A stretch of DNA of 12,392 bases from Pseudomonadales bacterium (GTDB taxonomy: Bacteria; Pseudomonadota; Gammaproteobacteria; Pseudomonadales; Moraxellaceae), in contig JABEVH010000303.1 of NCBI GenBank assembly GCA_013043915.1, forward strand, positions 1 through 12,392, read 5' to 3'. Each line of letters opens with the position of its first letter. Within the stretch, counting starts at the first letter, position 1. A program made the translations under genes and the position numbers. Of the stretch, positions 1 to 6,802 are shown piece after piece. A model generated the notes under the pieces. That model made no database searches. It was not told the DNA's origin and worked only from the letters and a program-made list of their open reading frames with translations.

Positions 1-99
1 CTGAATGCCTTCATCAGAACTCGGATATATGGCAGCAATCGAACCTTGTTGAACATCATGAAAAGAAAGATTGGCAAAACGGGGGCGACCATATATGGG
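1..99 (-). other. Possible partial coding stretch at left edge, unidentified
   Basis: Reading leftward on the minus strand from about position 99, one frame stays open to the window edge for 33 codons. It uses codons typical of the rest of the window (GGT, CGC, CGT, CAT) and gives a peptide containing RPRFANLSFHDVQQGS. There is no standard start codon in this frame: a TAG lies immediately upstream at 100-102. A second minus frame has an ATG at 92-94 and gives a short hydrophobic peptide. The plus strand is also open from 1 to a TGA at 112-114, but it is rich in rare codons (AGA, CGA, ATA). I recognise none of these. It may be the damaged or frameshifted start of a gene, or chance. Confidence 0.2.
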
Positions 100-120
100 C
101 TAGGTCCTTGACCCGCGAAA

Positions 121-155
121 CCCCAGCTACAACACCGCAAGGCGTTTAGCTGGGG
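121..155. repeat. Long GC-rich inverted repeat / hairpin
   Basis: The sequence shows a nine-base perfect stem (CCCCAGCTA at 121-129 with TAGCTGGGG at 147-155). An inner stem continues it (AAC/GTT and CC/GG, with one A-C mismatch and one bulged C) and closes on a GCAA loop, a GNRA tetraloop on the plus strand. No T-tract follows on either strand, so it is not a classical intrinsic terminator. It lies between the open frames at the left edge and the ccm promoter. It could be a REP-like element, a transcript-end structure or part of a mobile-element remnant; which is undecided. Confidence 0.55.
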
Positions 156-205
156 GAGAGTTCATAGTTAAGTGTCATGGAATTGTGCCGCGTCAATACT
201 CTCGC

Positions 206-235
206 TGTCAGATTCAGGCAGGCTACAGGTATACT
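206..235 (+). promoter_or_regulatory. Candidate sigma-70 promoter for the ccm operon
   Basis: A TATACT hexamer at 230-235 is a good -10 match, 25 bases before the ccmA start codon. The -35 is weak: TGTCAG at 206-211 with an 18-base spacer is the best candidate. Position directly before the first gene of a tightly overlapping operon supports it, but the weak -35 suggests low basal activity, an activator, or a different real start. Confidence 0.35.
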
Positions 236-260
236 GTAATCCGGTCATGAGGGTCATGCG

Positions 261-896
261 TTGCTAAGTCTAGAGAATCTTGCCGTGGAACGGGGCGATT
301 TCAGGTTATTTGAAGCCTTGAACCTTGAATTGCCTCAGGGAAGCCTGATGCAGGTCGTCGGTCCCAATGGAGCGGGCAAGACCTCGTTGTTGGCTGCTGT
401 GGCAGGATTGTTGCCGATGGCACAGGGGCGGGTGTGCTGGAATAAACGTGATGTCAGGCAGAACAGGTCAGCCTATGTAGCCAATTTTAGTTATCTCGGC
501 CATGCTGCGGGTCTTAAAGCAGCACTGACACCGATGGAGAATTTACGCTTTTTGATGGCATTACGTAGTCAGCAACCGTCAACGGCCCAAATGTTCATGG
601 CACTGACGGAAGTGGGGTTGTCAGGATATGAACATACGCCGCTGATTCATTTGTCAGCGGGTCAAAAACGCAGGGTTGCTCTGGCCAGGTTAAGGATGGA
701 AGCATCCCCGTTATGGATACTGGATGAGCCTTTCACCGCCATCGATCGTCAAGGGGTGGTTGAACTGGAACAGCAGCTGCATCAGCACGCAGACTCGGGG
801 GGTATGGTGCTGTTTACCACGCATCATGAGATGACGCCTAGTCGCTTGTTGCAAGCCTTGGATTTAACCCACTTTCGGGTTCAGGAAGATCTATGA
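261..896 (+). CDS. ccmA: Haem exporter ATP-binding protein CcmA
   Basis: ATP-binding subunit of the CcmAB-CcmC-CcmD ABC-type complex, which uses ATP hydrolysis to release haem-loaded CcmE for cytochrome c assembly at the inner membrane. The 211-residue protein has the expected cassette. Walker A GPNGAGKT is at residues 34-41, the family-typical signature LSAGQKRRVALARL at 131-144, Walker B LWILDEP at 151-157 and the switch histidine in TTHHE near 188. Length fits CcmA (about 205-215). The start is a TTG: it aligns with the usual MLxxxNLAxER opening and has a GAGGG ribosome site at 249-253 with seven-base spacing, and no in-frame ATG nearby does better. The stop overlaps the ccmB start (ATGA), indicating translational coupling. 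The TTG start may hold expression down. Confidence 0.96.
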   Translation: MLSLENLAVERGDFRLFEALNLELPQGSLMQVVGPNGAGKTSLLAAVAGLLPMAQGRVCWNKRDVRQNRSAYVANFSYLGHAAGLKAALTPMENLRFLMALRSQQPSTAQMFMALTEVGLSGYEHTPLIHLSAGQKRRVALARLRMEASPLWILDEPFTAIDRQGVVELEQQLHQHADSGGMVLFTTHHEMTPSRLLQALDLTHFRVQEDL

Positions 897-1561
897 AAGG
901 TTTCTGGGCAGTGCTGGGGCGTGATTTACAGTTGGCCTTGAGGGGGGCAGGCGACTGGTTAAATCCTCTGGTATTCTTCCTCATGGTTATTTTGCTGTTC
1001 CCTTTGGGCATTAGCCCTGAACCGAGCTTACTGCGCCAGATTGCTCCCGGAGTCGTTTGGGTGGCGGCGGTTCTGGCTGTGTTGTTGTCGATGGATAGTC
1101 TTTTTCGCCAGGACTTTGAGGATGGGACGCTGGAACAGATGCTGCTGGCTCCTACCTCGACACTGGCTCTGGTATGGGGCAAAGTACTGGCCCACTGGAT
1201 GACAGGAGGCTTGGCATTAACCATCCTCAGTCCCTTGGCATCTGTGATGTTAAATCTACAAGGGCGAGCTTTGGGGATTTTAATGCTGACTTTATTGCTG
1301 GGTACTCCCGTGCTAAGCCTGCTGGCTGCCCTGGCAGCTGCTTTAACCGTGGCTTTGCGGCGGGCGGGCGTATTATTGCCCTTGATAAGCCTGCCGCTCA
1401 TGATTCCGGTGCTTATTTTTGCTACGGCAGCTGTGCAATCAGCTTCCATGGGATTGCCGGTGGGAGCTTATCTGGCCCTGCTGGGGGTTTTATTGATCAT
1501 ATCTTTGCTCTTGGTCCCCTGGGCTATTGTGGGAGCATTGCGTTTGGCGGTTACTGCGTAG
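893..1561 (+). CDS. ccmB: Haem exporter membrane protein CcmB
   Basis: Membrane permease-like subunit that pairs with CcmA in the ABC-type complex driving release of holo-CcmE. The 222-residue protein begins with the CcmB-like FWAVLGRDLQLALR segment before the first membrane span. It carries the conserved cytoplasmic DSLFRQDFEDGTLEQMLLAP stretch near residues 68-87, followed by WGKVLAHW. Hydrophobic stretches are compatible with six membrane helices. The length matches the family. It begins four bases inside ccmA (ATGA overlap) and ends ten bases before the ccmC start; its stop codon flanks the GGAG that serves as the ccmC ribosome site. Nothing in the sequence looks damaged. Confidence 0.96.
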   Translation: MKGFWAVLGRDLQLALRGAGDWLNPLVFFLMVILLFPLGISPEPSLLRQIAPGVVWVAAVLAVLLSMDSLFRQDFEDGTLEQMLLAPTSTLALVWGKVLAHWMTGGLALTILSPLASVMLNLQGRALGILMLTLLLGTPVLSLLAALAAALTVALRRAGVLLPLISLPLMIPVLIFATAAVQSASMGLPVGAYLALLGVLLIISLLLVPWAIVGALRLAVTA

Positions 1562-1571
1562 GAGATGGGGT

Positions 1572-2345
1572 ATGCACTGGTGGAATAAACTGTGGCAATA
1601 TGTTCAAAGAACCGTGGGGCCTCGGCATTTCTATGAAATCAGTGGTCGCTGGCAGCCTTGGTTGGGTGGATCTGCATTTATATTGCTGGCCGTAGGGTTG
1701 GTATGGGGTCTGGCATTTGCCCCGCCTGATTATCAGCAGGGCAACAGTTATCGCATTATTTTCATTCATGTGCCGGCAGCAGCTATCGCTATGGGCGGCT
1801 ATGGGCTTATGGCCATCGCCAGTGGTATTTTTCTGGTCTGGAAAGTTAAGACTGCCGAGTGGGTGGCCCGGTCGGTTGCTCCTTTAGGGGCTTGGTTTAC
1901 TCTGGTATCGCTGCTGACGGGATCGTTATGGGGTAAGCCAACATGGGGTACCTACTGGGTCTGGGATGCGCGATTAACCTCCATGTTGATCCTGCTTTTT
2001 TTATACTGGGGAGTGATGGCGCTATACCAAGCCTATGAAAACTCACCAGCAGGAGGACGCGTTGCTGCACTATTGACCTTGGTCGGTGTTGTTAATTTGC
2101 CCATCATTCACTATTCCGTAGCATGGTGGAACACCCTGCATCAGGCCTCTAGTTTCAGCCTGACACGAGGGCCGAGTATGCCTCCCTCTATGTACCTGCC
2201 CCTGTTGGTTAACTTGCTGGGTTTTTACTGCTTGTTTGGGTGGATGGTTATTGCAAGAGCGCGTGAGGAGATATTGCTCAGGGAATCCAAATCATCCTGG
2301 GTGAGGCAGGTGGTTACCGTGGAGATGGATACGTATGGCGTTTGA
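1572..2345 (+). CDS. ccmC: Haem transporter / CcmE haem lyase component CcmC
   Basis: Haem-handling-protein family member that presents haem on the periplasmic face and helps attach it covalently to CcmE. With the ATG at 1572 the protein has 257 residues. The tryptophan-rich WGTYWVWD motif lies at residues 125-132 (preceded by WGKPT from 120). The two candidate axial histidines are in HVPAA (H66) and IIHYSVAWWNTLHQ (H180). Several hydrophobic spans fit the six-helix CcmC fold. I chose ATG 1572 over an upstream in-frame ATG at 1527 because it has GGAG at 1561-1564 with seven-base spacing and gives the family's usual N-terminus before the PRHFYEISGRWQPW segment. Its end overlaps ccmD by 11 bases. 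Confidence 0.97.
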   Translation: MHWWNKLWQYVQRTVGPRHFYEISGRWQPWLGGSAFILLAVGLVWGLAFAPPDYQQGNSYRIIFIHVPAAAIAMGGYGLMAIASGIFLVWKVKTAEWVARSVAPLGAWFTLVSLLTGSLWGKPTWGTYWVWDARLTSMLILLFLYWGVMALYQAYENSPAGGRVAALLTLVGVVNLPIIHYSVAWWNTLHQASSFSLTRGPSMPPSMYLPLLVNLLGFYCLFGWMVIARAREEILLRESKSSWVRQVVTVEMDTYGV

Positions 2346-2514
2346 TAGTTGGGCCGCCTTTTGGGCGATGGGTCATCATGGTCCCTACGTATGGTCGGCG
2401 TATGGTCTCACAGCGATCATTGTGATCTGGAACATCCTGCAACCAGGATGGCGTCATCGTCGCTGGTTGAAAGCGCAGGCGCAGTTGCAGCGTCGAAAAA
2501 TTATTAAGGGGTAA
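2335..2514 (+). CDS. ccmD: Haem exporter small membrane protein CcmD
   Basis: A 59-residue protein that is easy to miss because of its size. CcmD is a small inner-membrane protein needed for release of haem-loaded CcmE from the CcmABC complex. The sequence shows the family hallmark AMGHHGPYVWSAYG at residues 11-24, then a single membrane helix (about 23-36) and a basic, coiled C-terminal tail (WRHRRWLKAQAQLQRRK). The order of short N-terminal region, one helix and a positively charged cytoplasmic tail is exactly that of known CcmD. Its ATG lies inside the end of ccmC (11-base overlap) and its stop is five bases before the ccmE ATG, so it sits where ccmD always sits. Confidence 0.95.
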   Translation: MAFDSWAAFWAMGHHGPYVWSAYGLTAIIVIWNILQPGWRHRRWLKAQAQLQRRKIIKG

Positions 2515-2519
2515 AGGCC

Positions 2520-2942
2520 ATGAAACCACAGCGTCGTAAGCGACTCATTCTGATTTTCATCATTGTTGCGGCAGCCGGCTTGGCGGTGGGGCTGGCGACC
2601 TATGCATTGCGTCAGAATATTAATTTATTTTATACACCGAGCCAACTGGCCCAAGGTGATGCGCCCCAGGGAGCTCGTCTGCGTGCAGGCGGTATGGTGG
2701 TCAAAGGCTCCCTGCAAAGAGACCCTCATTCATTGACTGTTCACTTTATGATTACCGACTTCAAGCACCAGGTAGCGGTGACCTACACCGGCATTTTGCC
2801 TGATCTGTTTCGGGAAGGTCAGGGTATTATTGCTACCGGACATTTTGAGCATGGGATCATGCAGGCTGATGAGGTTTTAGCCAAACATGACGAGAAATAT
2901 CAGCCGCCTGAACTTAAAGGCATGGTGCCTCCGAGCAAATAG
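2520..2942 (+). CDS. ccmE: Cytochrome c-type biogenesis haem chaperone CcmE
   Basis: Periplasmic haem chaperone anchored in the inner membrane. It binds haem covalently through a histidine and passes it to the CcmF/H ligation machinery. The 140-residue protein has a basic N-terminus (KPQRRKR), one signal-anchor helix (about 9-29), an OB-fold beta domain and the diagnostic HxxxY motif as HDEKY, with the predicted haem-binding histidine at 123 and the axial tyrosine at 127. The C-terminal tail is short and rich in proline. It is the last ccm gene here: the downstream partners ccmF, ccmG and ccmH do not follow and a 254-base gap comes next. Confidence 0.97.
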   Translation: MKPQRRKRLILIFIIVAAAGLAVGLATYALRQNINLFYTPSQLAQGDAPQGARLRAGGMVVKGSLQRDPHSLTVHFMITDFKHQVAVTYTGILPDLFREGQGIIATGHFEHGIMQADEVLAKHDEKYQPPELKGMVPPSK

Positions 2943-3196
2943 CTTGCCTGGAGGGTTGATCAAGGTTAAGCGCTGGTCTCGTTGATAGTTTGAGCCTAGA
3001 CTGTAAGTCAGGTTACGAATTTGTACTGAAATGCTGTAAAAGCCACATAGACAGCTGAGTTTCATCTCGGCAATATGGCATGGCATAGGGCTGTATCAGC
3101 TCTCACAAAGTCATTTTTGGTAGGGCCAGCTCAAGTTTGGCGTCCTGAGAGTGGCGAATAGTAAAGAATAACAGGCGGGGTAGCCGGGAGGTTTTG
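2943..3196. other. Intergenic gap between ccmE and the next gene
   Basis: I see no convincing gene here. There are short imperfect inverted repeats (for example GCTGAG...CTCGGC around 3052-3069, and GCTG-TAT-CAGC near 3090) but none with a T-tract. A promoter for the next operon probably lies here. TTGGCG near 3138 with TAGTAA about 16 bases downstream is possible but weak. The only clear element is the GGGAGG ribosome site at 3186-3191 for the following gene. Confidence 0.4.
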
Positions 3197-3499
3197 ATGA
3201 GAATGCCAAGCTGGTGGCTATTGATCGGGGCCTTGGGAACGGCTCATGCTGACGATTGTTCTGATTTGGCTCGTGCTTATGCTGATAATCCTCAAGTGAT
3301 GCGGGTGGGTGATCTTGATCAGCTGAAAAACTGTGTGGCTGATCTCATGCAGCGTAAAGTGCAAAGTGATGGAGATTTGCCTGCTGTTCCCGCATTTACT
3401 CCGCCAGCATCTCCGCAAATCAATCTAGATATCAAGTCAAGTGATGATCAAGGTTCACCTGCTTTTAATATTCCTCCTCCAGGATTAGCTGATCATTGA
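3197..3499 (+). CDS. Small exported protein of unknown function
   Basis: I do not recognise the family. The ATG at 3197 follows a strong GGGAGG ribosome site (3186-3191) and gives 100 residues. An in-frame TTG at 3194 and ATG at 3203 are less well spaced. The first 18 residues look like a signal peptide ending in GTAHA before DDCSD, so the mature protein should be periplasmic or secreted. It contains two cysteines (in DDCSD and KNCVADL) about 26 residues apart that could form a disulphide. It then has a proline-rich, low-complexity C-terminal half (PAVPAFTPPASPQ, FNIPPPG). There is no C-terminal membrane helix, so it does not look like a rhombosortase substrate itself. Its stop overlaps the start of the rhombosortase gene by one base, pointing to coupled translation. 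Confidence 0.75.
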   Translation: MRMPSWWLLIGALGTAHADDCSDLARAYADNPQVMRVGDLDQLKNCVADLMQRKVQSDGDLPAVPAFTPPASPQINLDIKSSDDQGSPAFNIPPPGLADH

Positions 3500-4092
3500 T
3501 GGGAGGGTACCGTTCAGGGGTGGTCGTATGCTTTTTGGTAAGCATCGTGCTGATTGTGCTTTATATTGGTGGTTCGGGTGTATTTCAGGATTTTGATTTT
3601 GACCGGCAGAAGATTGCCTATGGGCAGTGGTGGCGGCTTTTTAGTGGCAGCTGGGTGCATTTTACCGTTTGGCATGTGTTGATGAATGTGGCCGTGCTGA
3701 TGGTCATCAGCGCAGTATTGGGCGAGGGAGTGTCAGCGGGTTGGTGGTTGGGAGTTATGGTACTGGCTTCCTGGGGTATAGGAGCTGGTTTGTGGTGGAG
3801 GGAACCCGGCTGTGCAGTTTATGCCGGTTTCTCCGGTGTGGTACAAGCGGTGCTGGTGTTTGCCCTGATCAGTTCAATGCGTCGAGATTTTTTTTGGACC
3901 AGTATTATTCTGGCTGGTGTTGTATTGCGTATCGCTTATGAGCATACACCCTTTTATAATCCCGATTACCTGAGGAGCTGGATTCATGTGGCCGTAGAAC
4001 CGGCTGCTCATGCTTTTGGGGCTCTCGCTGGGGGAGTGATGGGGCTGATCTATGAACTGCAGGTTCGCCGTCGACTACTCACGCTTCCATGA
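3499..4092 (+). CDS. rrtA: Rhombosortase-type rhomboid intramembrane serine protease
   Basis: A compact rhomboid-family membrane protease of 197 residues. The first-half motif WWRLFSGSWVHFTVWHVLMN (residues 44-63) matches the rhomboid L1/TM2 region. The catalytic serine is predicted in YAGFSG (S112) and its histidine partner in EPAAHAFGALAGG (H171). Hydrophobic stretches suggest about six helices. The short form, WEQ-like YEH segment (147-149) and GFSGVVQA context resemble rhombosortases, which process proteins carrying a C-terminal GlyGly-CTERM anchor, often type II secretion substrates. The substrate link is inferred from the family; no GlyGly-CTERM protein is visible in this window. The ATG overlaps the upstream stop by one base; a TTG one codon earlier is the alternative. 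Confidence 0.8.
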   Translation: MGGYRSGVVVCFLVSIVLIVLYIGGSGVFQDFDFDRQKIAYGQWWRLFSGSWVHFTVWHVLMNVAVLMVISAVLGEGVSAGWWLGVMVLASWGIGAGLWWREPGCAVYAGFSGVVQAVLVFALISSMRRDFFWTSIILAGVVLRIAYEHTPFYNPDYLRSWIHVAVEPAAHAFGALAGGVMGLIYELQVRRRLLTLP

Positions 4093-4127
4093 TAAACTGC
4101 TGCTATCGGGATTGAGTGAGTATTGAC

Positions 4128-5675
4128 ATGCCCAATGTAGTTATTTTTGATACCACGTTGCGTGATGGGGAACAGAGTCCAGGTGCATCCATGACTCTGG
4201 AAGAAAAAGTGCGCATTGCCAAGGCGCTTGAGCGTATGCGTGTTGATGTGATTGAGGCTGGATTTGCTGTCGCTAGTCCGGGTGATTTTGAGGCTGTAAA
4301 AGCGGTTGCCCAAGCTGTACAAGATTCTCGGATATGTTCTCTGGCTCGCGCTCGCGCCGAGGACATCGATGCTGCAGCCGGGGCTTTGCGGCCTGCCAGG
4401 GCTGCCCGTATCCACACGTTTATAGCCACTAGCCCCATACATATGCAGTATAAGCTGCGTTTGCCTCCCGAACAGGTCTTGGAGCATGCGGTCAAGGCCA
4501 TACGCTATGCGCGTAATCTGGTTGATGATGTCGAGTTCTCCTGTGAGGATGCTGGGCGTTCCGAGCCGGATTTTTTATGCCGCATCATTGAGGCAGCTAT
4601 CAATGCTGGGGCCCGAACCATCAATATTCCTGATACGGTTGGGTATTCAATTCCTGAGCAATTTGGCGCCTTGATGGCGATATTGCTGCAACGTATCCCT
4701 AATGCCGATAAAGCTGTATTTTCTGTACACTGTCACAATGATTTAGGATTGGCGGTGGCTAATTCACTGGCTGCCGTCCTGGCAGGTGCACGCCAAGTAG
4801 AATGTACAATCAATGGCTTAGGTGAACGAGCTGGTAATGCGGCGCTTGAAGAAGTGGTGATGGCTCTGGCTACCCGTAAGGATCTCTTTGGGCTGGAAAC
4901 TCGTATTCAAACCGTAGAAATTGTACCGACTTCACGTTTGGTATCGAGTATTACAGGTTTTCCGGTTCAACCCAATAAGGCTATCGTAGGTGCCAATGCT
5001 TTTGCCCATGAATCGGGGATTCATCAGGATGGGGTACTCAAACATCGTGAAACCTATGAAATCATGCGGGCACAGGATGTAGGCTGGAACACCAACCGTA
5101 TGGTGCTGGGTAAACATTCCGGTCGAGCAGCATTTCGGGCTCGCCTTGAGCAATTGGGTATAGTCTTGGACTCTGATGTTCTGTTAAACAGCCTGTTTGC
5201 ACGTTTTAAAGAGCTGGCCGACAAAAAACATGATATCTATGACGAAGATTTGCATGCTCTGCTTAGCTCAGTATCGACAACGGAAGCTCCCAAAGTCTAT
5301 GAATTGGTTGCTCTGGAGGTCCTGAGTAAAACAGGTCAGGCTCCTGAAGCGCATTTAACGCTAAGTGTACATGGTCAAAATAAAGAGGTGCGCGCCACCG
5401 GCTCCGGACCGGTTGATGCCTCTTTTAGAGCGATTGAAGCCCTGGCCAACAGTGGTGCATCGCTTGAGCTTTATTCGGTCAATGCTATTACCAGTGGGAC
5501 GGACTCGCAAGGCGAGGTACAGGTTCGTTTGAACGAGGCTGGACGTATCGTTAACGGGCAAGGTGCTGATACCGATATCCTGGTGGCATCGGTGAAAGCC
5601 TATCTGGATGCCCTGAATCTTTTATGCAGTCCGACGCAACGGGCCCATCCACAGATGAGCGGTGATGGTATCTAA
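4128..5675 (+). CDS. leuA: 2-isopropylmalate synthase LeuA
   Basis: Catalyses the first committed step of leucine biosynthesis, condensing acetyl-CoA with 2-oxoisovalerate. With the ATG at 4128 it has 515 residues, close to the 523 of E. coli LeuA. Visible are FDTTLRDGEQSPG near the start (metal and substrate binding), the metal-binding HCHNDLG (His 201 and 203), NGLGERAGNA (229-238) and the HESGIHQDG segment. A C-terminal domain then follows that in this family binds leucine for feedback inhibition. A GTG at 4116 would add four residues; I prefer 4128 because it reproduces the usual N-terminus (MxxxVIFDTTLRDGEQ). It stands alone rather than in a leuABCD operon: leuB, leuC and leuD are not adjacent and no leucine-codon leader is visible upstream. 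The 3' end overlaps the next gene. Confidence 0.97.
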   Translation: MPNVVIFDTTLRDGEQSPGASMTLEEKVRIAKALERMRVDVIEAGFAVASPGDFEAVKAVAQAVQDSRICSLARARAEDIDAAAGALRPARAARIHTFIATSPIHMQYKLRLPPEQVLEHAVKAIRYARNLVDDVEFSCEDAGRSEPDFLCRIIEAAINAGARTINIPDTVGYSIPEQFGALMAILLQRIPNADKAVFSVHCHNDLGLAVANSLAAVLAGARQVECTINGLGERAGNAALEEVVMALATRKDLFGLETRIQTVEIVPTSRLVSSITGFPVQPNKAIVGANAFAHESGIHQDGVLKHRETYEIMRAQDVGWNTNRMVLGKHSGRAAFRARLEQLGIVLDSDVLLNSLFARFKELADKKHDIYDEDLHALLSSVSTTEAPKVYELVALEVLSKTGQAPEAHLTLSVHGQNKEVRATGSGPVDASFRAIEALANSGASLELYSVNAITSGTDSQGEVQVRLNEAGRIVNGQGADTDILVASVKAYLDALNLLCSPTQRAHPQMSGDGI

Positions 5676-6333
5676 TACGCAACCGGATGCGCGGCAACTC
5701 GCTTATTTGGCGGCTTTGGATATCGCCGTCATGCAGCGTACCGGGAACTTGTCGGGAGCGGATGGCGCAGAGCCATGGATGTTTTTGCCATGGATGGATG
5801 TTGTGGCGACTATGGATGTCCAGCTACCTGACTTGATTGTCGATGAACCGAAAAAGCTGGCTATAACGACGGAGGAATTACCACAACGACCTCAGATTGA
5901 GCCAACGGGTCCATCGCTTCAGGCTCTTCTTCCCCAGCTGGTTGTTCAATGTTGTGAGCTAACTACGCAATGGATAGCCCTGATCTCGCATATGGAGCAG
6001 GAACTTCCTGCTTCAGTTTGGCCTTTTTTAACACAGCTGGCACGCTGGTTGGGTAGAAGAGAAGCCTTGGTTCCTGGTCCGCTGTTCAGGTTTCCTCCCG
6101 CTGGGCTCGCAAGACAACGCTATGAGCCTCATGATTATAAAGATGCTATGCAAGGACTGCTGATGCGATTTCGCTCATCGGGTACGTCTTTGCTGGTTTT
6201 AGGGGCAGGACTCGAACCCTGGCTTGATACAGCGTGGCCGGAAGCCTCCATGGTAGTGCAGCCTGGCTTGGCTGTTCTGTTGTCAAGCTCAGCGGCTAAA
6301 TCTCAATTATTCAAGGACTTGGCCTCATGTTGA
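5665..6333 (+). CDS. holD: Probable DNA polymerase III psi subunit (HolD-like), enlarged
   Basis: Protein of 222 residues lying directly before and overlapping rimI, which is the place of holD in E. coli. The N-terminus, RQLAYLAALDIAVMQRTGNL, follows the pattern of psi (a helix ending LxxLxI, then an aromatic or hydrophobic position, R and GxLxG). The C-terminus, with EPWL, a P-x-L-x-x-L stretch and AAKSQLFKDL, resembles the end of E. coli psi (EPLS, PALTDL, ARAALWQQI). Psi links the clamp loader to chi and single-strand-binding protein. It is about 85 residues longer than E. coli psi (137), with a proline-rich middle section. The call combines position and weak similarity read by eye. It begins 11 bases inside leuA (ATG 5665; GTG 5662 is possible) and overlaps rimI by seven bases. 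Confidence 0.6.
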   Translation: MVSNTQPDARQLAYLAALDIAVMQRTGNLSGADGAEPWMFLPWMDVVATMDVQLPDLIVDEPKKLAITTEELPQRPQIEPTGPSLQALLPQLVVQCCELTTQWIALISHMEQELPASVWPFLTQLARWLGRREALVPGPLFRFPPAGLARQRYEPHDYKDAMQGLLMRFRSSGTSLLVLGAGLEPWLDTAWPEASMVVQPGLAVLLSSSAAKSQLFKDLASC

Positions 6334-6788
6334 CACGTGTAGCCATGCGGGTGGAGGATGTGCCTGCTGTCTTGGTGATTGAACGTACTGCCCATGATTT
6401 TCCCTGGACCGAGGGAATACTCTCCGGCTGCCTTACCAGAAATCATCTGGCCAGTTTGCTTTATCGGGATCAGCACCTGGTAGGGTATGCCGTCGTACAT
6501 CTGGTGCTGGATGAAGCCACGCTATTAAATATAGCCATCCACCCCGATGAGCAGGGCCAGGGTATGGGGCGCTGGCTGACCGAACAAATGATCGAAGATA
6601 GCCGTCGGCATGCGAGTGTGCTTTATCTGGAAGTTCGTCCCTCCAATATTCGAGCCTTAGCGCTTTATGAAAGTCTTGGTTTTAATGAATTTGCCCGCCG
6701 ACCCAGGTATTATCCGCGTCGCGGCGGAGGCCATGAAGATGCGATCCTCATGGCGCTTACCCTTGATCCTACCTGGCAAGACGCTTAG
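6327..6788 (+). CDS. rimI: Ribosomal protein S18 alanine N-acetyltransferase RimI
   Basis: GNAT-family enzyme that transfers an acetyl group from acetyl-CoA to the N-terminal alanine of ribosomal protein S18. The 153-residue protein has the acetyl-CoA loop in IHPDEQGQGMG (71-81). It also has the RimI-type stretch LEVRPSNIRALALYESLGF (101-119), with glutamate 102 and tyrosine 114 at the positions of the E. coli catalytic pair (E103, Y115). The RYYPRRGGGHEDAILM ending (127-142) corresponds to the NYYPxxxGxEDAIIMAL end of the family. TLLNIAIHP precedes the loop as expected. Its ATG overlaps the end of the HolD-like gene by seven bases, and the prfC start comes 14 bases after its stop. Confidence 0.95.
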   Translation: MLTRVAMRVEDVPAVLVIERTAHDFPWTEGILSGCLTRNHLASLLYRDQHLVGYAVVHLVLDEATLLNIAIHPDEQGQGMGRWLTEQMIEDSRRHASVLYLEVRPSNIRALALYESLGFNEFARRPRYYPRRGGGHEDAILMALTLDPTWQDA

Positions 6789-6802
6789 CTGGAGAACTGT
6801 AC

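Noticed and set aside
1..260. Insertion sequence end or RAYT/REP system at the left edge
   Set aside because: A hairpin and a coding-like fragment are present, but no transposase motif, terminal repeat pair or target duplication can be seen within the window.
838..1449. Long open frame on the minus strand opposite ccmA/ccmB
   Set aside because: It is antisense to well-conserved ccmA and ccmB, and its composition (many Ser, Arg, Thr, no domain) is that of a shadow frame.
1174..1695. Open frame on the plus strand across the ccmB-ccmC junction
   Set aside because: It is in a different frame from two clearly conserved genes and has no recognisable domain; the Gly/Ser/Cys-rich translation is typical of an out-of-frame reading.
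3050..3120. Possible terminator or small RNA after ccmE
   Set aside because: Only four- to six-pair imperfect stems, none followed directly by a T-tract, so not enough to call.
4093..4127. Leucine leader peptide / attenuator before leuA
   Set aside because: Only 35 bases separate rrtA and leuA, with no run of leucine codons and no terminator-antiterminator pair.
4050..4501. Two minus-strand open frames over the start of leuA
   Set aside because: Both lie opposite the highly conserved LeuA catalytic region and show no family features or ribosome site.
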